The notes under the pieces are model-generated. The model saw only the letters and a program-made list of their open reading frames with translations, was not told where the DNA came from and did no database searches. From NCBI GenBank assembly GCA_022036555.1, contig CM039123.1, positions 8,991,217 to 9,055,216 on the forward strand: DNA of 64,000 bases, written 5' to 3'. Below, one piece after another: positions 46,284 to 57,848 of this stretch; positions within the stretch are counted from its first letter, which is position 1; each line of letters starts with the position of its first letter. This stretch comes from Microstegium vimineum. Its lineage: Eukaryota; Streptophyta; Magnoliopsida; Poales; Poaceae. The translations under genes were made by a program, and so were the position numbers.

Positions 46284-46866
46284 TTAGAGAGATAAACAAC
46301 GAAACAGAATATGCGGTGACTGATAGCATATATATATAAAAAATATTTAGAGGAAATAAAAAAACCATGGAGAAGATGGATGACGCAAGTTAGGTGTGGG
46401 GTTTATGCGGCAACAACTAATTTTAATTATTTAATTATTTTTGTGGGTAGAAATATTCCAATCGAATTTACCGTATCCAATCCAACTTTTTAGCTAGCTC
46501 GTCAAGGTTTCCACTATCATCCATAGTCTGTTGGATCTGTTCGAGCTGAGTTTTTATGGTAAACCTCCTTGACGTGCATGCATCCCATCAGAAAGTGACC
46601 CTGCAGCTAGCATCACACACGCACCTAATCAAGCCCAACGTGGATGAGTTTGGAAGAAGAGATGAGGCAGCCCTGAGAAAACCAATTAAAGTCACAACAG
46701 TTGTGGATTAACACGCCGCAAATGTGGTCAGGGAAGTTGGGCATCTACTCGCAGGCGTGTGGGACCCACATCCAATTAATGAAAATGGGGATATATATTG
46801 TATTAGACGGACTAATAAACAATTGGCATTGGAGAAGAGGTTGATATGAAATGTTACCAAGCTAGG
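46284..46866. other. Unassigned intergenic DNA
   Basis: I see no gene or repeat with clear borders. Confidence 0.5.
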
Positions 46867-47182
46867 AAGAATGAAAGAAATTTGCCTGCGCATCCTACCA
46901 ATTTTACATTTGCTAAATAGAAACATAATTAATGAATCCAGCAAGACTTCTTTTTTCCCAAGCCACTCCCCACGTCGGCAGCCGGGTTCGATCCCTGGGG
47001 CTGGCACCGGGAGGTCCTTTGCAGGCCTTCCTAATGAAAAAAAAAAGACTTCTTTTTCCCCATTTGTAACCTAACAGTACAATGGTAAAGAATGAAAGAA
47101 ATTTACCTGCGCATCCTACCAATTTTACATTTTACTAAATAGAAACATAATTAATGTATCCAGGAAGACTTCTTTTTCCCCA
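46867..47182. repeat. Tandem duplication of ~120 bp, left unit holding a SINE
   Basis: gaatgaaagaaatttgcctgcgcatcctacc... at 46868 is repeated at 47090 with few changes, through acataattaatg and aagacttcttttt. The left unit is interrupted by the SINE fragment 46960-47044. Confidence 0.75.
46960..47044 (+). mobile_element. 5'-truncated tRNA-derived SINE
   Basis: The segment contains a Pol III box B (GGTTCGATCCC, 46985-46995), a short body and an A-run at 47037-47046. It is flanked by direct repeats aagacttctttttt-ccc (46943-46959) and aagacttctttttcccc (47045-47061), which is the long target duplication expected of LINE-dependent retrotransposition. No box A is present, so the copy is 5'-truncated and not a tRNA gene. 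Confidence 0.7.
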
Positions 47183-47771
47183 TTTGTCCTTAATTTCTTG
47201 ATTCTGACTTTCTGCGTTCAATGGAAGCAGTTGTTGGTCTAAATTACGGTGAGTTTGCTTTGAAAACCTTTTCCAGTATAAGGTGTTGTTTAGGGTGCCT
47301 ATATATAACACAAAAACAAACTCCCAAGACCGAAACAACTATTGAAGGCGTAAAAAGACTTCATAGTTAAACAGTTATGTATATATTGGATTTGTCCACG
47401 CGAGAACAGAGTTTACCTCCTGAATTGTTCCTCCGGCGGCTAAGAAGTAGTAAGATCCAACTCCATACTTAGAACTTTCAACATGTCCTGTAGCTGTGTT
47501 ACCAGCTTACCATCCAGTATGATCTACTGTGTATCCGAGTTCATGTGAAAGTCGTCCGCCGGCGGCTGCTGAAGGTTCTCCCGGCGGCAACAGCACGGCT
47601 GCAACAAAATGAACCTTACCAAGTCTATGGATGGTATTTTATTTTTTTTCAATAAGATGGCATTAGTAATAAGTGTGCGTGCGTGTTGAGTGTCTACGTT
47701 GTACTGTGTACTCTTAAAAAAAAGTAAAGTAGCTAATGTGGGTGATTAGGGAGGGCGCCTGCTTATTGTTA
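47183..47771. other. Unassigned intergenic DNA
   Basis: No supportable gene. The last three bases, TTA (47769-47771), are the left target duplicate of the next MITE. Confidence 0.5.
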
Positions 47772-47965
47772 GGCCATCCTCAATGGAAGTTTCATGACAC
47801 AGTTTCAACGCAACAAATTTTTGGAAACAATGCAGAAGAGTTTCATCCCCATGAAACTCTCTCTAGTTCCATGGAACTCTCATCACCTCTCTCTTCATTA
47901 ATATAGTACCACATCAGCATATTTAATGTCCATAAAACTTGGATGAAACTCCATTGAAATTGACC
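47772..47965. mobile_element. Tourist-like MITE with TTA duplication
   Basis: The left end is TTA|GGCCATCCTCAATGGAAGTTTCAT and the right end ATGAAACTCCATTGAAATTGACC|TTA. The ends are imperfect inverted repeats. Length is 194 bp, with no coding capacity. Confidence 0.7.
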
Positions 47966-48379
47966 TTACACCCCTCAAAGGCATCATGATGTAGGTGGGA
48001 TCGTGTGCCACCTGGAGGGAAAGATTCCTCCTCTTTCTTCTACCCTTAATTTCAGCAATTGCCAGCACTAGTGCAATGCTACACGCACCCGGTCATCACC
48101 ACAGTAAATATTAGTGCTGCACGTACGTACTACTGCAAATCTAGGCATACCTGCCCAAGTAATTATCCTTATGATGATCTTGCGGCTTGTACAAAACTTG
48201 ATTTCAAAGGTGATGTCATTTAATTATTGAAAGATTGTGCACGTATTGTGTAACTATTTGGAATCACCGTATAGTAGTTTCAAAAAGTCATTTCTGTGAT
48301 AGCATGTAACTATATATATAGCTTTGATTAAACTGCATAAAACCATGATTACTAACATGTAAAAAAAACATGTAGCTAT
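47966..48379. other. Unassigned intergenic DNA
   Basis: AT-rich DNA without a supportable gene. Confidence 0.5.
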
Positions 48380-49510
48380 AAAATTCTTGCTACTAGATTC
48401 CATATGACATAACAAAACACTCTTGTAATCCTTTTAGAGTTTTATACATCATATGTGCATTTTCTATAGGTGTTCTCTTGCTACACTAAATTTATAATCA
48501 TGTACAAACAAGTTCAAGATATAGTAATATCTAGGTACTACTCAAGCATTTTGTTGATTCAACAGGTGGGAGGGTATGCTAAGAGGCGGTAGTCAAAGTT
48601 TTGACTCAATTATATTAAAGCATTAAAAAAGGAATCTCACACCCGAAAAACACGTATACAGATGGAGAAATTAATTACCGTATCTTTGCATATATATTTA
48701 CATAGGAGGCAATCAACTATTTTATTTTTGTAGTATTGTACGATACATACAATATTTATTAATAAGCAATATGGAAAACAACTGTGCATGCACATTTTAT
48801 GCTATTGAGTACAATGAAATAAATAAATAAATAAATCGTATGTGTATTTTTTTGTATTTATAAATACAGAATATATGCATTTCTTTAGAAGAAGAAACAA
48901 AACAAACTTAGAGGCATGTCTTGTCTCACTACATTTTATGGTTTGGAAAAAGTGACGTAGCAAATCATGTACAAATAAATTAAAAGATTTAGTGATATAT
49001 AGGTGTGCTACTCGATTCAACATGGTATAAATATGCTAAAACTAGATGTGGCTCTCAAAATTTTGATCTAAAATAACATTCATGCATTGAAAAAACGTAT
49101 AGTGGAAAAATGTGGATTCAAATGGAGAAACCATGAGCTATCTTTGTATATTTATATATTTAGGAGTGTTAACTATTTTAGTATTTCTTTAGTACTTCAT
49201 GATACATGCAATATCTTTTAATTATCAACATGGAAAACAAAGGGACTCTACATGCATGTTTCTTTCTACTGTTGGGTATGGTGTATAATAACAAATCATA
49301 CATATATCCTTGTAGTTGTACACATCATATGTGCATAAGGGGAAATAGTTAACACTTAGAGGCACTTTCTTCTTGGTTATCACACTACATTTCATGTCAT
49401 TCGATAGAATGGTGTAACTAGTAATGTACTAAGTTAAATATATAGTGATATATGTGTTGCATACTATTTCAATCCAATACATGGTTGGAGTTAGAGGTGG
49501 GATTAAAAGC
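48380..49510. repeat. Degenerate tandem repeat, period ~460 bp
   Basis: At least two full diverged units and a partial third can be followed by landmarks. catgtaca-aa-aa-tt-aaagat is at 48499, 48966 and 49423. ttcaaca followed by atgctaa is at 48558 and 49016. gatacatacaatattt and gatacatgcaatatct are near 48740 and 49200. Smaller related pieces (tagtgatatat) continue to about 49850. It is AT-rich and non-coding, about 2.4-3.5 kb upstream of the trihelix gene. Confidence 0.65.
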
Positions 49511-51026
49511 ACAAATAACCTAAAAGCGTTAAGATAGATATACAAAATTGATGATTAAATATAGTGATGATATATATGTGTCAATCGATTTTTTTGGTTC
49601 AACATGTCAAACCTCAATTAAAGTCGGCACCCAAAGTCCCCAATACATGCCTTGACCAAATATATGGAGAACCTAAAATAATGAATATAGCTAGAGAAAA
49701 TTAATAAGATACAGAGATATCTATGATTTATTATTGATCATTTAAATTCAAAATCTTGTTAAAGATACGCCGAATAACCCGCCTGGCGAGCCTAAAATCA
49801 TGAATATAGCTAGCAGCTTAAAGATACGGTGATATATACAAGTTAGTTGAGCATTTGAATTCAACACACCCAGCAAAAATATATTCTAGAGATATTAAAG
49901 GCATGACCCAATATATTATATACGGAGTATATATATAATAACTTCTAGGCATACAAAAAAGATGTGATGAAGCTACAAATAAATGACGGTATATATCGAT
50001 AGAGAAAAATGATTTGTACAAGGCACAACTTTTGCCTATTTTGGTACGGTTATCAAGTGACCATAGCGATGCCCCAATGCACCTCAAGCCTCCCTGTTCT
50101 AAAAATTTATTCCCATGTGAATTGAAATGAAATGGCTAACACGAACTTAAGCGGGGAATGCTATAATTGGGGTGGTTAACTTAATTAATCACCCAGATTT
50201 TATGCCTAATCATTAAAAAGGCCACATGATCATTTATTACCTGGAAAGTGAGGGATTAACCACAACATGCCAATGCATGGCCTTTTTTATACTCCCCTGC
50301 TCCACTTGGGCACGCATCTAACCCCACCCTTTCCACATGACTCATGGGCCCGGTGGATGCCTTGGCCCCGCAAGTCAGTGGCTCCTTCCTTCAGGTCACT
50401 TTGGTGGGGTTGATTGGGGTGTGTGGGGATTGAGGGTCCGCGTTAATCGCCGTGCACGTTCTGCACCTCTTTCGCTCTCCGGGAGGGCCCACATTACAGC
50501 TGTTATAATGTGGTCTTGTCTGCCTCATCACACTCCTACTGCCTTTATTTCTCTCTCCATTTTGTTTTCTTTCTACTGTAACTAATTTTGTTCTGTATGT
50601 ATAATTGTTAAATTCTTATTTGTTATTTATATCATGTTAGTTGGATTTTTGTGTACAAAATTAACCTTGGGTCAAGGTAATTTTTTTGGGTGCCCCTTGA
50701 TTTCTCTACTTTTAGTCATTGCACCTTAGATTATATATGTCACGACACGGAGAGCAGCTAGTTAGTAGTATTCTATCATTTGAAACTATGTAAAACTGTT
50801 TTTATTTATTTACCATAAATATGTTATGTATAGCTACGTACCATGGGCATAAGATAGCACATCCAAAATTTACTGTATTTCAAGCCCAGGTAATAATCTT
50901 ACGCATAACAAATGACTAGATATTAGTATGTAGAAAAACAACTGATCGAGATGATCATAGAATCCAACATATTCCTCCATGGGGATTGAGGTAGGGCCGT
51001 AGGGGAGTTTTGTAGAGGGTATTTGT
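49511..51026 (+). promoter_or_regulatory. Upstream region of the trihelix gene
   Basis: No ORF is convincing. GT-box-like sites are present: GGTTAA at 50174, GGTAATT at 50676 and GGTAAT at 50889. These are the core type bound by GT-2-class factors. A TATA-like ttttatac is near 50286 but lies far from the coding start. The transcription start cannot be placed. Confidence 0.3.
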
Positions 51027-51907
51027 GCCCCTCTCTCTCTCTCCCTTTTATTACAAGCCTCCCTCCATCTCTCTCACCCCTTTCTCACTCATCCCACAGT
51101 TTCCAGCACTCCCTCCCTTTCTTCTCTCCTGCCTCACATGCTTCTCTCCCTACCATTTTTTGCCCCACACTCCTCTCCCTCTCTCCTCTGTCCTTTTGGT
51201 TTTACTAACAAGTTGTATTAGGCAGCAGGGAGGTAAAGCCTCCTCTGACAGCGCAGCATCTTGTTTGTTTTATCTCCCACATCATCCCCCTCATCATCTT
51301 CTGCACACACACCTCCATCTCTATATCTCTCACTCCGGCAGCAGTACTCAACATTTCTCAACTTTCATCTTCGTTTCTCTCTCCTTCACCCTACTACATA
51401 CCGGGCTGGCAGCCTCCATCTTCTTCCTTACCCTTCATCATCTAGCAGATATCATATTATTCTCCGGCCTCATCTTTCTCTCTCCTCCATCCTCCCCTAT
51501 TATTTATTGAAGGCTGCTTATAGATGGTATCTTAATTCTTTTTTTCTCTATTCTTCCTCCTCTTCTTCCTCCGGCCTCTTGAAGGAGTACATTTTTTTTT
51601 CTTTTTTGCCAGCGTTTCTGTAGTAGTACTACTAGTGCTTCCTCCCCCTTCTCCTCCTCAGGCGGCTACTTCCTCTTCTACCTTTCTTTCCGTTTTCCCC
51701 CCCTCTCCGGCCTCCGTCTTCCCTTCTCCACTCTTATCTCTCTGAGAGGTCCGTCTCTCCTCTTTTCAGTTGTCCGGCCTTGCCTCCCATCTTTTTCACC
51801 TGCCCTCATGTACTGATCGTCTCATCACCTCCATTCCCCAGGGGTAACCCACCCCAGGCGACGACGACGTGCACGAGTACGCGTGCACGGGAGCAGGAGC
51901 TGTTAGC
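51027..51907 (+). promoter_or_regulatory. Pyrimidine-rich leader of the trihelix gene, possible 5' UTR intron
   Basis: More than 750 bases are strongly C/T-biased on the plus strand up to the coding start, typical of grass gene leaders. A donor-like site ggag|gtaaagc near 51230 and an acceptor-like cattccccag|g at 51840 could bound a 5' UTR intron. A minimal upstream ORF ATG-TAC-TGA lies at 51808-51816 and would be removed if the intron is used. None of this is proven by sequence alone. Confidence 0.45.
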
Positions 51908-54900
51908 ATGCAGCAGCAGCAGCACGGGGGAGGAGGAGGAGGAGGAGGAGGCGGCGGCGGCGGGGGAGCAAGCGTTGGAGGCCCAGCGCAGCAGTTCGGC
52001 GTACAGCAGGTGGAGATGCCGCCGCCATTCTTGCCGGCCGGCGGCGCCGGGCAGCGGATCTCGTTGGCGGAGGCGCCGTCGCCCATCAGCAGCCGGCCGC
52101 CGGCGCAGCACTACGACGAGCTCGGCGCGTCCGGCGCCGCCGGCGCCGTGGGCTTCGACGACGAGGGCCTGGCCGCCGCAGCAGCCGGCGAGGAGGGCGC
52201 CAGCGGCGGCTCCGCGGGCAACCGGTGGCCGCGGCAGGAGACGCTGGAGCTGCTCAAGATCCGGTCCGACATGGACGCCGCCTTCCGGGACGCCACCCTC
52301 AAGGGCCCCCTCTGGGAGCAGGTCTCCAGGTACGACGTAACTATAGCTAGCTGAGAATTGCCGCGCGCATGAATCGCTCGCGACGCCGTCGTCCGTCCCG
52401 GCGCGCCGCCGCAACGGAATTCTCGTCGGCGGAATGCTAGCTGCATGAAATCTCGGCGGCCTCCGGGACCGGCCCCTGGCGCCGATTTGGCTAGCTAGCA
52501 GAAGCAGGCCCAGTTAATTAATTACTTTACCCGGCTAAAGAACACTTCTTTTTTACTTTTTCCTTAACCATCCTTCACGAGAACAGTGACTTTTTCCATT
52601 TTAAAATAGCTCGATATCACTCTCCTTCCCCACTTTTTCCAGAAAAAAAAAACCCCGCTAGCTAGCTCTAATGTTTTGCGGATAGGTAGCAGTAGTAGAC
52701 ACGAGCAGCAATATTCTTTAGATCCAAAGGCATCAATCCCAAACTTTATCTCTTTGGTCTCTGAATTTCTCGCAAAAGGACGGGAATTTTTATTCGCATG
52801 CAGTTTCTTCCTCCTGCCTCTGTGTGTTGTGCTGTGCATTCTTCTTGGGATTTACCATCCACTGCTAGTGTGCTGCATGGATGTATGTGTGCATCATGCC
52901 TTTCTTTATCTTTTTCCATGGGTGCCCAAATCGAGTAAAATTCTACTACTACTATACATGCATGCAACTTTCGTGTGAGGGCTACAGTCAGTTGCATGTA
53001 TGGTTGAAATTTGTGGTGGTTGGTGGCGGCGACACGCCCTTGTTTTTGTTTCTAAAACTAAAATGTTGATCGATCGATGCGGTGGTTGGCTTGGCAGGAA
53101 GCTGGGTGAGAAGGGGTACAACCGAGCGCCAAGAAGTGCAAGGAGAAGTTCGAGAACGTGCACAAGTACTACAAGCGCACCAAGGAGAGCCGCGCCGGCC
53201 GGAACGACGGCAAGACGTACCGATTCTTCACGCAGCTGGAGGCGCTGCACGGCACCGGCCCCGCGTCGGTGGTGATCTCCAGCGGAGTGTCCGGCGCAGC
53301 GGGCCCGTCGGCCGTGCGCGTGCCTGCCGAGCCGCCGCCTGTAGTGGTGTCGGCCGGCGGCGTGGGGACGATGGCCATGACGACGACGGTAGGCTACCAC
53401 CCGAGCTTCTCGACGTCCAACACGGAGGACTACACGGACGAGGACGACTCCGACGACGAGGGCACCCAGGAGCTGGTGGGCGGCGGCAGCGCGGACGAGC
53501 GCGGGAAGAGGAAGAGGGTGTCGGCCGAGGGCGGTGGCACCGCGTCCGCGTCCGCCGGCGGAGGCGGAGGCAGCGGGAAGATGATGAGGTTCTTCGAGGG
53601 CCTGATGAAGCAGGTGATGGAGCGGCAGGAGGCGATGCAGCAGAGGTTCTTGGAGGCCATCGAGAAGCGCGAGCAGGACCGCATGATCCGCGAGGAGGCG
53701 TGGCGGCGGCAGGAGATGACTCGCCTCGGCCGCGAGCAGGAGATCCTGGCGCAGGAGCGCGCCATGGCCGCCTCACGCGACGCTGCCGTCCTCTCCTTCA
53801 TACAGAAGATCACCGGGCAGACCATCCCGATGCCATCCATCATCGCCGCGCCCACCATCAACGCCATGCCACCGCCGCATCCGAAGCCGCCGCCTCAGCC
53901 GCACCCCACACCTATTGCCTCCGCCTCGCCTGCCCCGCCGCCACCGCAACCACCAGCAGCCTCGCAGACTCCGCCCCCGCAGCAGCAACAGCAGCAGCAG
54001 CAGAAGCCGCCAATGCCGGCTTCGACGACGCCACAAGCAGCGCCAGCGCCGCAACAGCAAAGCACGGACATTGTCATGACGCCGGCGGCCGAGACGCCGA
54101 CGCCAACGCCACGCGCCGACACCCCGGTGCACGAGGGCGGCGCGACCTCGTCCCGGTGGCCCAAGGCGGAGGTGCACGCACTGATACAGCTGCGGAGCAA
54201 CCTTGACACGCGGTACCAGGAGGCCGGTCCCAAGGGGCCCCTCTGGGAGGAGATCTCCGCCGGCATGCGGCGGATTGGTTACAGCCGGAACGCCAAGCGC
54301 TGCAAGGAGAAGTGGGAGAACATCAACAAGTACTTCAAGAAGGTGAAGGAGAGCAACAAGAAGCGGCCCGAGGACTCCAAGACGTGCCCCTACTTCCACC
54401 AGCTCGACGCGCTCTACCGCAACAAGGCGGCGGCGCTCTCCGGCGCCGGAGCCGCGGTGCACGCCAACAACGCATCGTCGGCACCGCCACCGCCGCAGGA
54501 GACGGTCACCGTCGTCACGGCCGCAGCGCCCATCTCACAGACGCCGCCGCCGCCGCCGCCGCCTCCGACGACACAGCCTGCTTCCCAGTCCCACCACTCG
54601 GCCAAGAACGGCGGCAGCACCATGACCAGCAACGCCGCTGGCACCGTCACCGGCAACGGGAGGAACGGCGGCGGCGCGTCAGAGCACGGCTCCAGGGGCA
54701 TGCAAACGCAGCCGAGCAACGGCAGCGCGGCCTCGGCGGCGAAGAAGGTAAGCGAGTCTGCCTCACAACTCACATACACACATGCATGTGCGCTCTCAGT
54801 GTGGCCATAGCTAAACTACACCGTACATGTGGGTACCTGCTGTTCGTTTTGGTGATCCAATGCTGATTGCATAACGCTGCACATTTAAAGCCAGAGGACA

Positions 54901-55232
54901 TCATGAAGGAGATGATGGAGCAGAGGCAAACGCAGACGCAGGCGGCGGTCAGCGGCTACAACAGAATCGACGGCGCGGACAGCGACAACATGGACGAGGA
55001 CGACGACGAGGATGACTACGACGATGACGACGACGACGAAGACGTCGACGGCAACAAAATGCAGTACGAGATCCAGTTCCAGCGCCAGCAACAGCACCAC
55101 CAGCAAAAGCAGCAGCATCCAAACGCTGGCGCCGGCGGTGGCAACCCGCCCGGCACCACCGCCGCTCCCAGCACGGCCACGGCTGCGGCCCCGACAACAA
55201 CAGCCGGATCTTTCTTGGGCATGGTACAGTGA
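51908..55232 (+). CDS. GT-2-type trihelix transcription factor (GTL1/DF1 clade), one apparent missing base
   Basis: Model: exons 51908-52329, 53098-54747 and 54891-55232, with introns GT...AG at 52330-53097 and 54748-54890. The product is about 804 residues if one base is missing near 53124. A Gly run follows the start. Trihelix 1 covers about residues 105-191 (NRWPRQETLELLKIRSDM, GPLWEQVSRKLGEKGYNR, then KYYKRTKE). A central long helix covers about 303-383 (MMRFFEGLMKQVMERQEAMQ). Poly-Gln and Pro-rich linkers follow, then trihelix 2 at about 493-584 (SRWPKAEVHALIQLRSNL, GPLWEEISAGMRRIGYSRN, PYFHQLDALYRNK). Exon 3 has an acidic run (about 725-745). Two trihelix domains plus the central helix define GT-2-like nuclear DNA-binding repressors or activators, which bind GT boxes; Arabidopsis GTL1 acts in cell growth and stomatal density. 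As written, the frame breaks inside trihelix 1, either by base-call error or true loss. Confidence 0.88.
53121..53126 (+). other. Frameshift site in trihelix 1
   Basis: The frame reads GYNR and then leaves the trihelix pattern; the SAKKCKEKF-like continuation is found in the frame one base earlier. One base lost next to accg at 53121-53124 explains the shift, and the summed exon length (2414) is one short of a multiple of three. Confidence 0.8.
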
Positions 55233-56727
55233 TCGATCCACCATCCGCGCGCACCCAGACATTATTCCCCCCGGTCGGTGACTCTCTCATGCATCCTCCT
55301 CTCTCTTCTCTATCCATGGCTTCTTTTTTTTTCTCTCGCCTGTGACATTTGTATCTACCTACCTGTCGCCTCCATGCTCGTCCATATCTCTACACCTCAA
55401 AACCGAAAATCACAAGAACAATCCCCCTCCACCATGCTCCGGCAATTCTCCATTCCTCATGCACGTAGCAACATCTCGATCCATGTCGTGTTGTCCTCGC
55501 TGCTGCCTGCTGCCCACCCTTCTATTTCTTGATTCGTTGCTGTGTTAATTACAGTGGTCGCCTCTTAGGTGTTACAGTAAGAAAATATTGGTGGTGAGAT
55601 GTGGTTATTTATTGATTTGTGGTGGTAATTAATAAGAACCCTCAAGCTCTTGGGGTGTTCACGGCGGAGAGGTTGAATTGATGCGGTGAAAACGGCACGT
55701 GAAGGGTAATAAGAGATCGATCGCGCGGTTAAAGAGAACAAGGAGACAAGGTGACAAAAAAGGACAGATGACGCAGTGGGTGTTTGCACTGTTACTCCGG
55801 TAATTTTTGTGCATGCGGCTACTACTCTACAGTGGGGTAGTTTGTTGCAAAGGAAGCAGTGAAAAAAGAATGGAAAAGAGAGCTTGCTCGTCATGTGGCA
55901 TGAAGAGTAGCCAGTTTGATGCATGCGGGAATTTTTTTTCTTTATCCTTGATTTTTTTCCCTTTTCATTTTCACCATTTCTTTTATGTTCTGCAACAAGT
56001 AAACTGTCCATTAAGTATTACCTAAGTTTTTCTTTCTTTCTTAAACTGTTGTTACCGAAATTTACAGTGTATACTTGAGAAATATTATATGTTAAATTCT
56101 TGCTATTATATATAGTATCGTAATTGCTTTCAAGTGGGGTTTTATATGTCAACTGCGTGCCTTTCATGAAAATGCATGAAGTCCATTTTTTTATGCATGA
56201 AGTCTATTTTTTATTTTTTATTTTGCTATTATAAATGATCTTGTTAATAATTTTCTTTATGAAACGATTTGGAATGTGGAACTTTCCTCTGCAGTAATTG
56301 TAGGAATTGTTTTGCTCTGACAATGATACTCCTACAAAATTGATGCGCGTTACATACACAATTGCCCTTAAGTCACATGCATATCTATATGCTTGATGCT
56401 TCATTGTGTAGGAGGGGAGGTGTTTATACAACATATGTGCTCAACTTTTTTTTATCCTTAGTTCCTTACTATAGTTGGCAATAAAGGCAGCAGGATGGTT
56501 TATACCAAAAGAAAAAAAAACAAGAAGATTTAATAGGAGTCTCTTATATAAAGATCGCCAACACACCGATAACGACCCCTGCATGGACAAATCACAATGG
56601 ACGATATTATATATTAAGTTATATTCATATTGCCACTATTGGCTACAATTTATTAATTATTCCCAACACTATTAATAATAAGCAGGCCAACTCGTGACAT
56701 GGGTAGTAGCTAGGTAGCCTTGTTGAA
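55233..56727 (+). other. 3' flank of the trihelix gene
   Basis: The first ~300 bases are pyrimidine-rich and probably 3' UTR. I see no clear AATAAA-type signal whose use could be argued. The remainder is AT-rich and without a gene. Confidence 0.4.
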
Positions 56728-56751
56728 CCCCCCCCCCCCCCCCCCCCCCCC
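56728..56751. repeat. Poly-C run of 24 bases
   Basis: There are 24 consecutive C on the plus strand, about 1.5 kb after the trihelix stop. The minus strand is G24, able to form quadruplexes. Run length is error-prone in sequencing. Confidence 0.9.
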
Positions 56752-57753
56752 TCTCACCTCCTCTATAGCTCCCTACTTGAAAGCCTAGGTCAATGTAGGA
56801 TATGACAGCTAGCAAACAGATCGAAAAACGTTTGGTTAAGGTTGATCATGATCGATTAGCAAATAATCACTCGAAACTATTGTCAATTTGATCGATTTGC
56901 TAGCTCTCCTCCCCTACACTAGGAGGAATACGTACGTACTACTTGAACACTCCACCTCCTGTAGGAATATGAATGAACGACGACGGACGAATTTAGTACT
57001 CCTTGTTACCTCGAGATGCCTCGGAGTCGGCGCCAGGCGTCTTGGCTTTGTAGCGAGCGTATGGTCCATTTGGCAAGCTTACAAAATTGGTTTGGGGGTC
57101 AGGTCAGTCAGGCAGGCAGGCAGGGGCAGCAGCCTTGGCCCGGCGGCCCTGGCTAGCTGGGGATCCGTATAGAAACGGTTGGCGCGTGGGGTGGCGTGTC
57201 TGCCATATAAAAAGTTAAAAAAACAAGGGGGCACCCGGCCGCCACCCGCTGTGGGATCGACGCCCCTGTTAAAAATGATGTGGGGGAGCGTGGAGTGGAG
57301 AGCCCGCGTCGTCGCAGTTGCAGTTGCAGTTGCCCGCTGCTGGCCACCCGATCGATCGAGCCCCCAACGGAACGGGAACGGAGACGGGTGCCGTCGTCGC
57401 GTACGTGCTGCATCGTCACATCACTCATATGCATCAGCTCGTTGCATGCTGTGCCGCTGGAGTAGTATAGTAGACGAGGAGGAGTGGAGGCTTTTCTTGC
57501 AGCCGCAACCGCAGCTCTGAAAGCAAGCAAGCACAGCATGATACATTATACACGTACTGTAGGGCGTAAGTACTACTGATCGAGATGCCTGCCTGTACAC
57601 CATGTAGACATGTAGTGCTGGTCTCTGCTAGAAGTACCCACTGCACACTGCTGCTGCTGCTGCTTCTGCACCTTCTTGCTGCAGTGCATCTTGCATTGCA
57701 TCTACGTGAAGCAGCTCATCACAACCCAAACCTATAGCTTCAGCTGTTCAGCA

Positions 57754-57756
<3 letters not shown>
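56752..57756. other. Unassigned GC-moderate region
   Basis: ORFs of 60-130 codons exist on both strands, but they overlap each other, lack domains and have no splice-supported extension. I do not support a gene. A short cag-gcag repeat is near 57110. Confidence 0.4.

Positions 57757-57846
<90 letters not shown>
57757..57846. repeat. Compound microsatellite (TC)20(AC)25
   Basis: A TC dinucleotide run at 57757-57796 is followed directly by an AC run at 57797-57846. It creates Ser/Leu- and Thr/His-type artefact ORFs in the surrounding frames. Confidence 0.95.

Positions 57847-57848
<2 letters not shown>

Noticed and set aside
46985..46995. A tRNA gene (box B GGTTCGATCCC)
   Set aside because: No box A, acceptor stem or anticodon arm is present; an A-tail and target duplicates show a SINE fragment.
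52906..53400. Minus-strand ORFs over the trihelix gene (also 53773-54462 and 51806-52414)
   Set aside because: These are antisense shadows of GC-rich codons; the plus strand has clear domains and splice sites.
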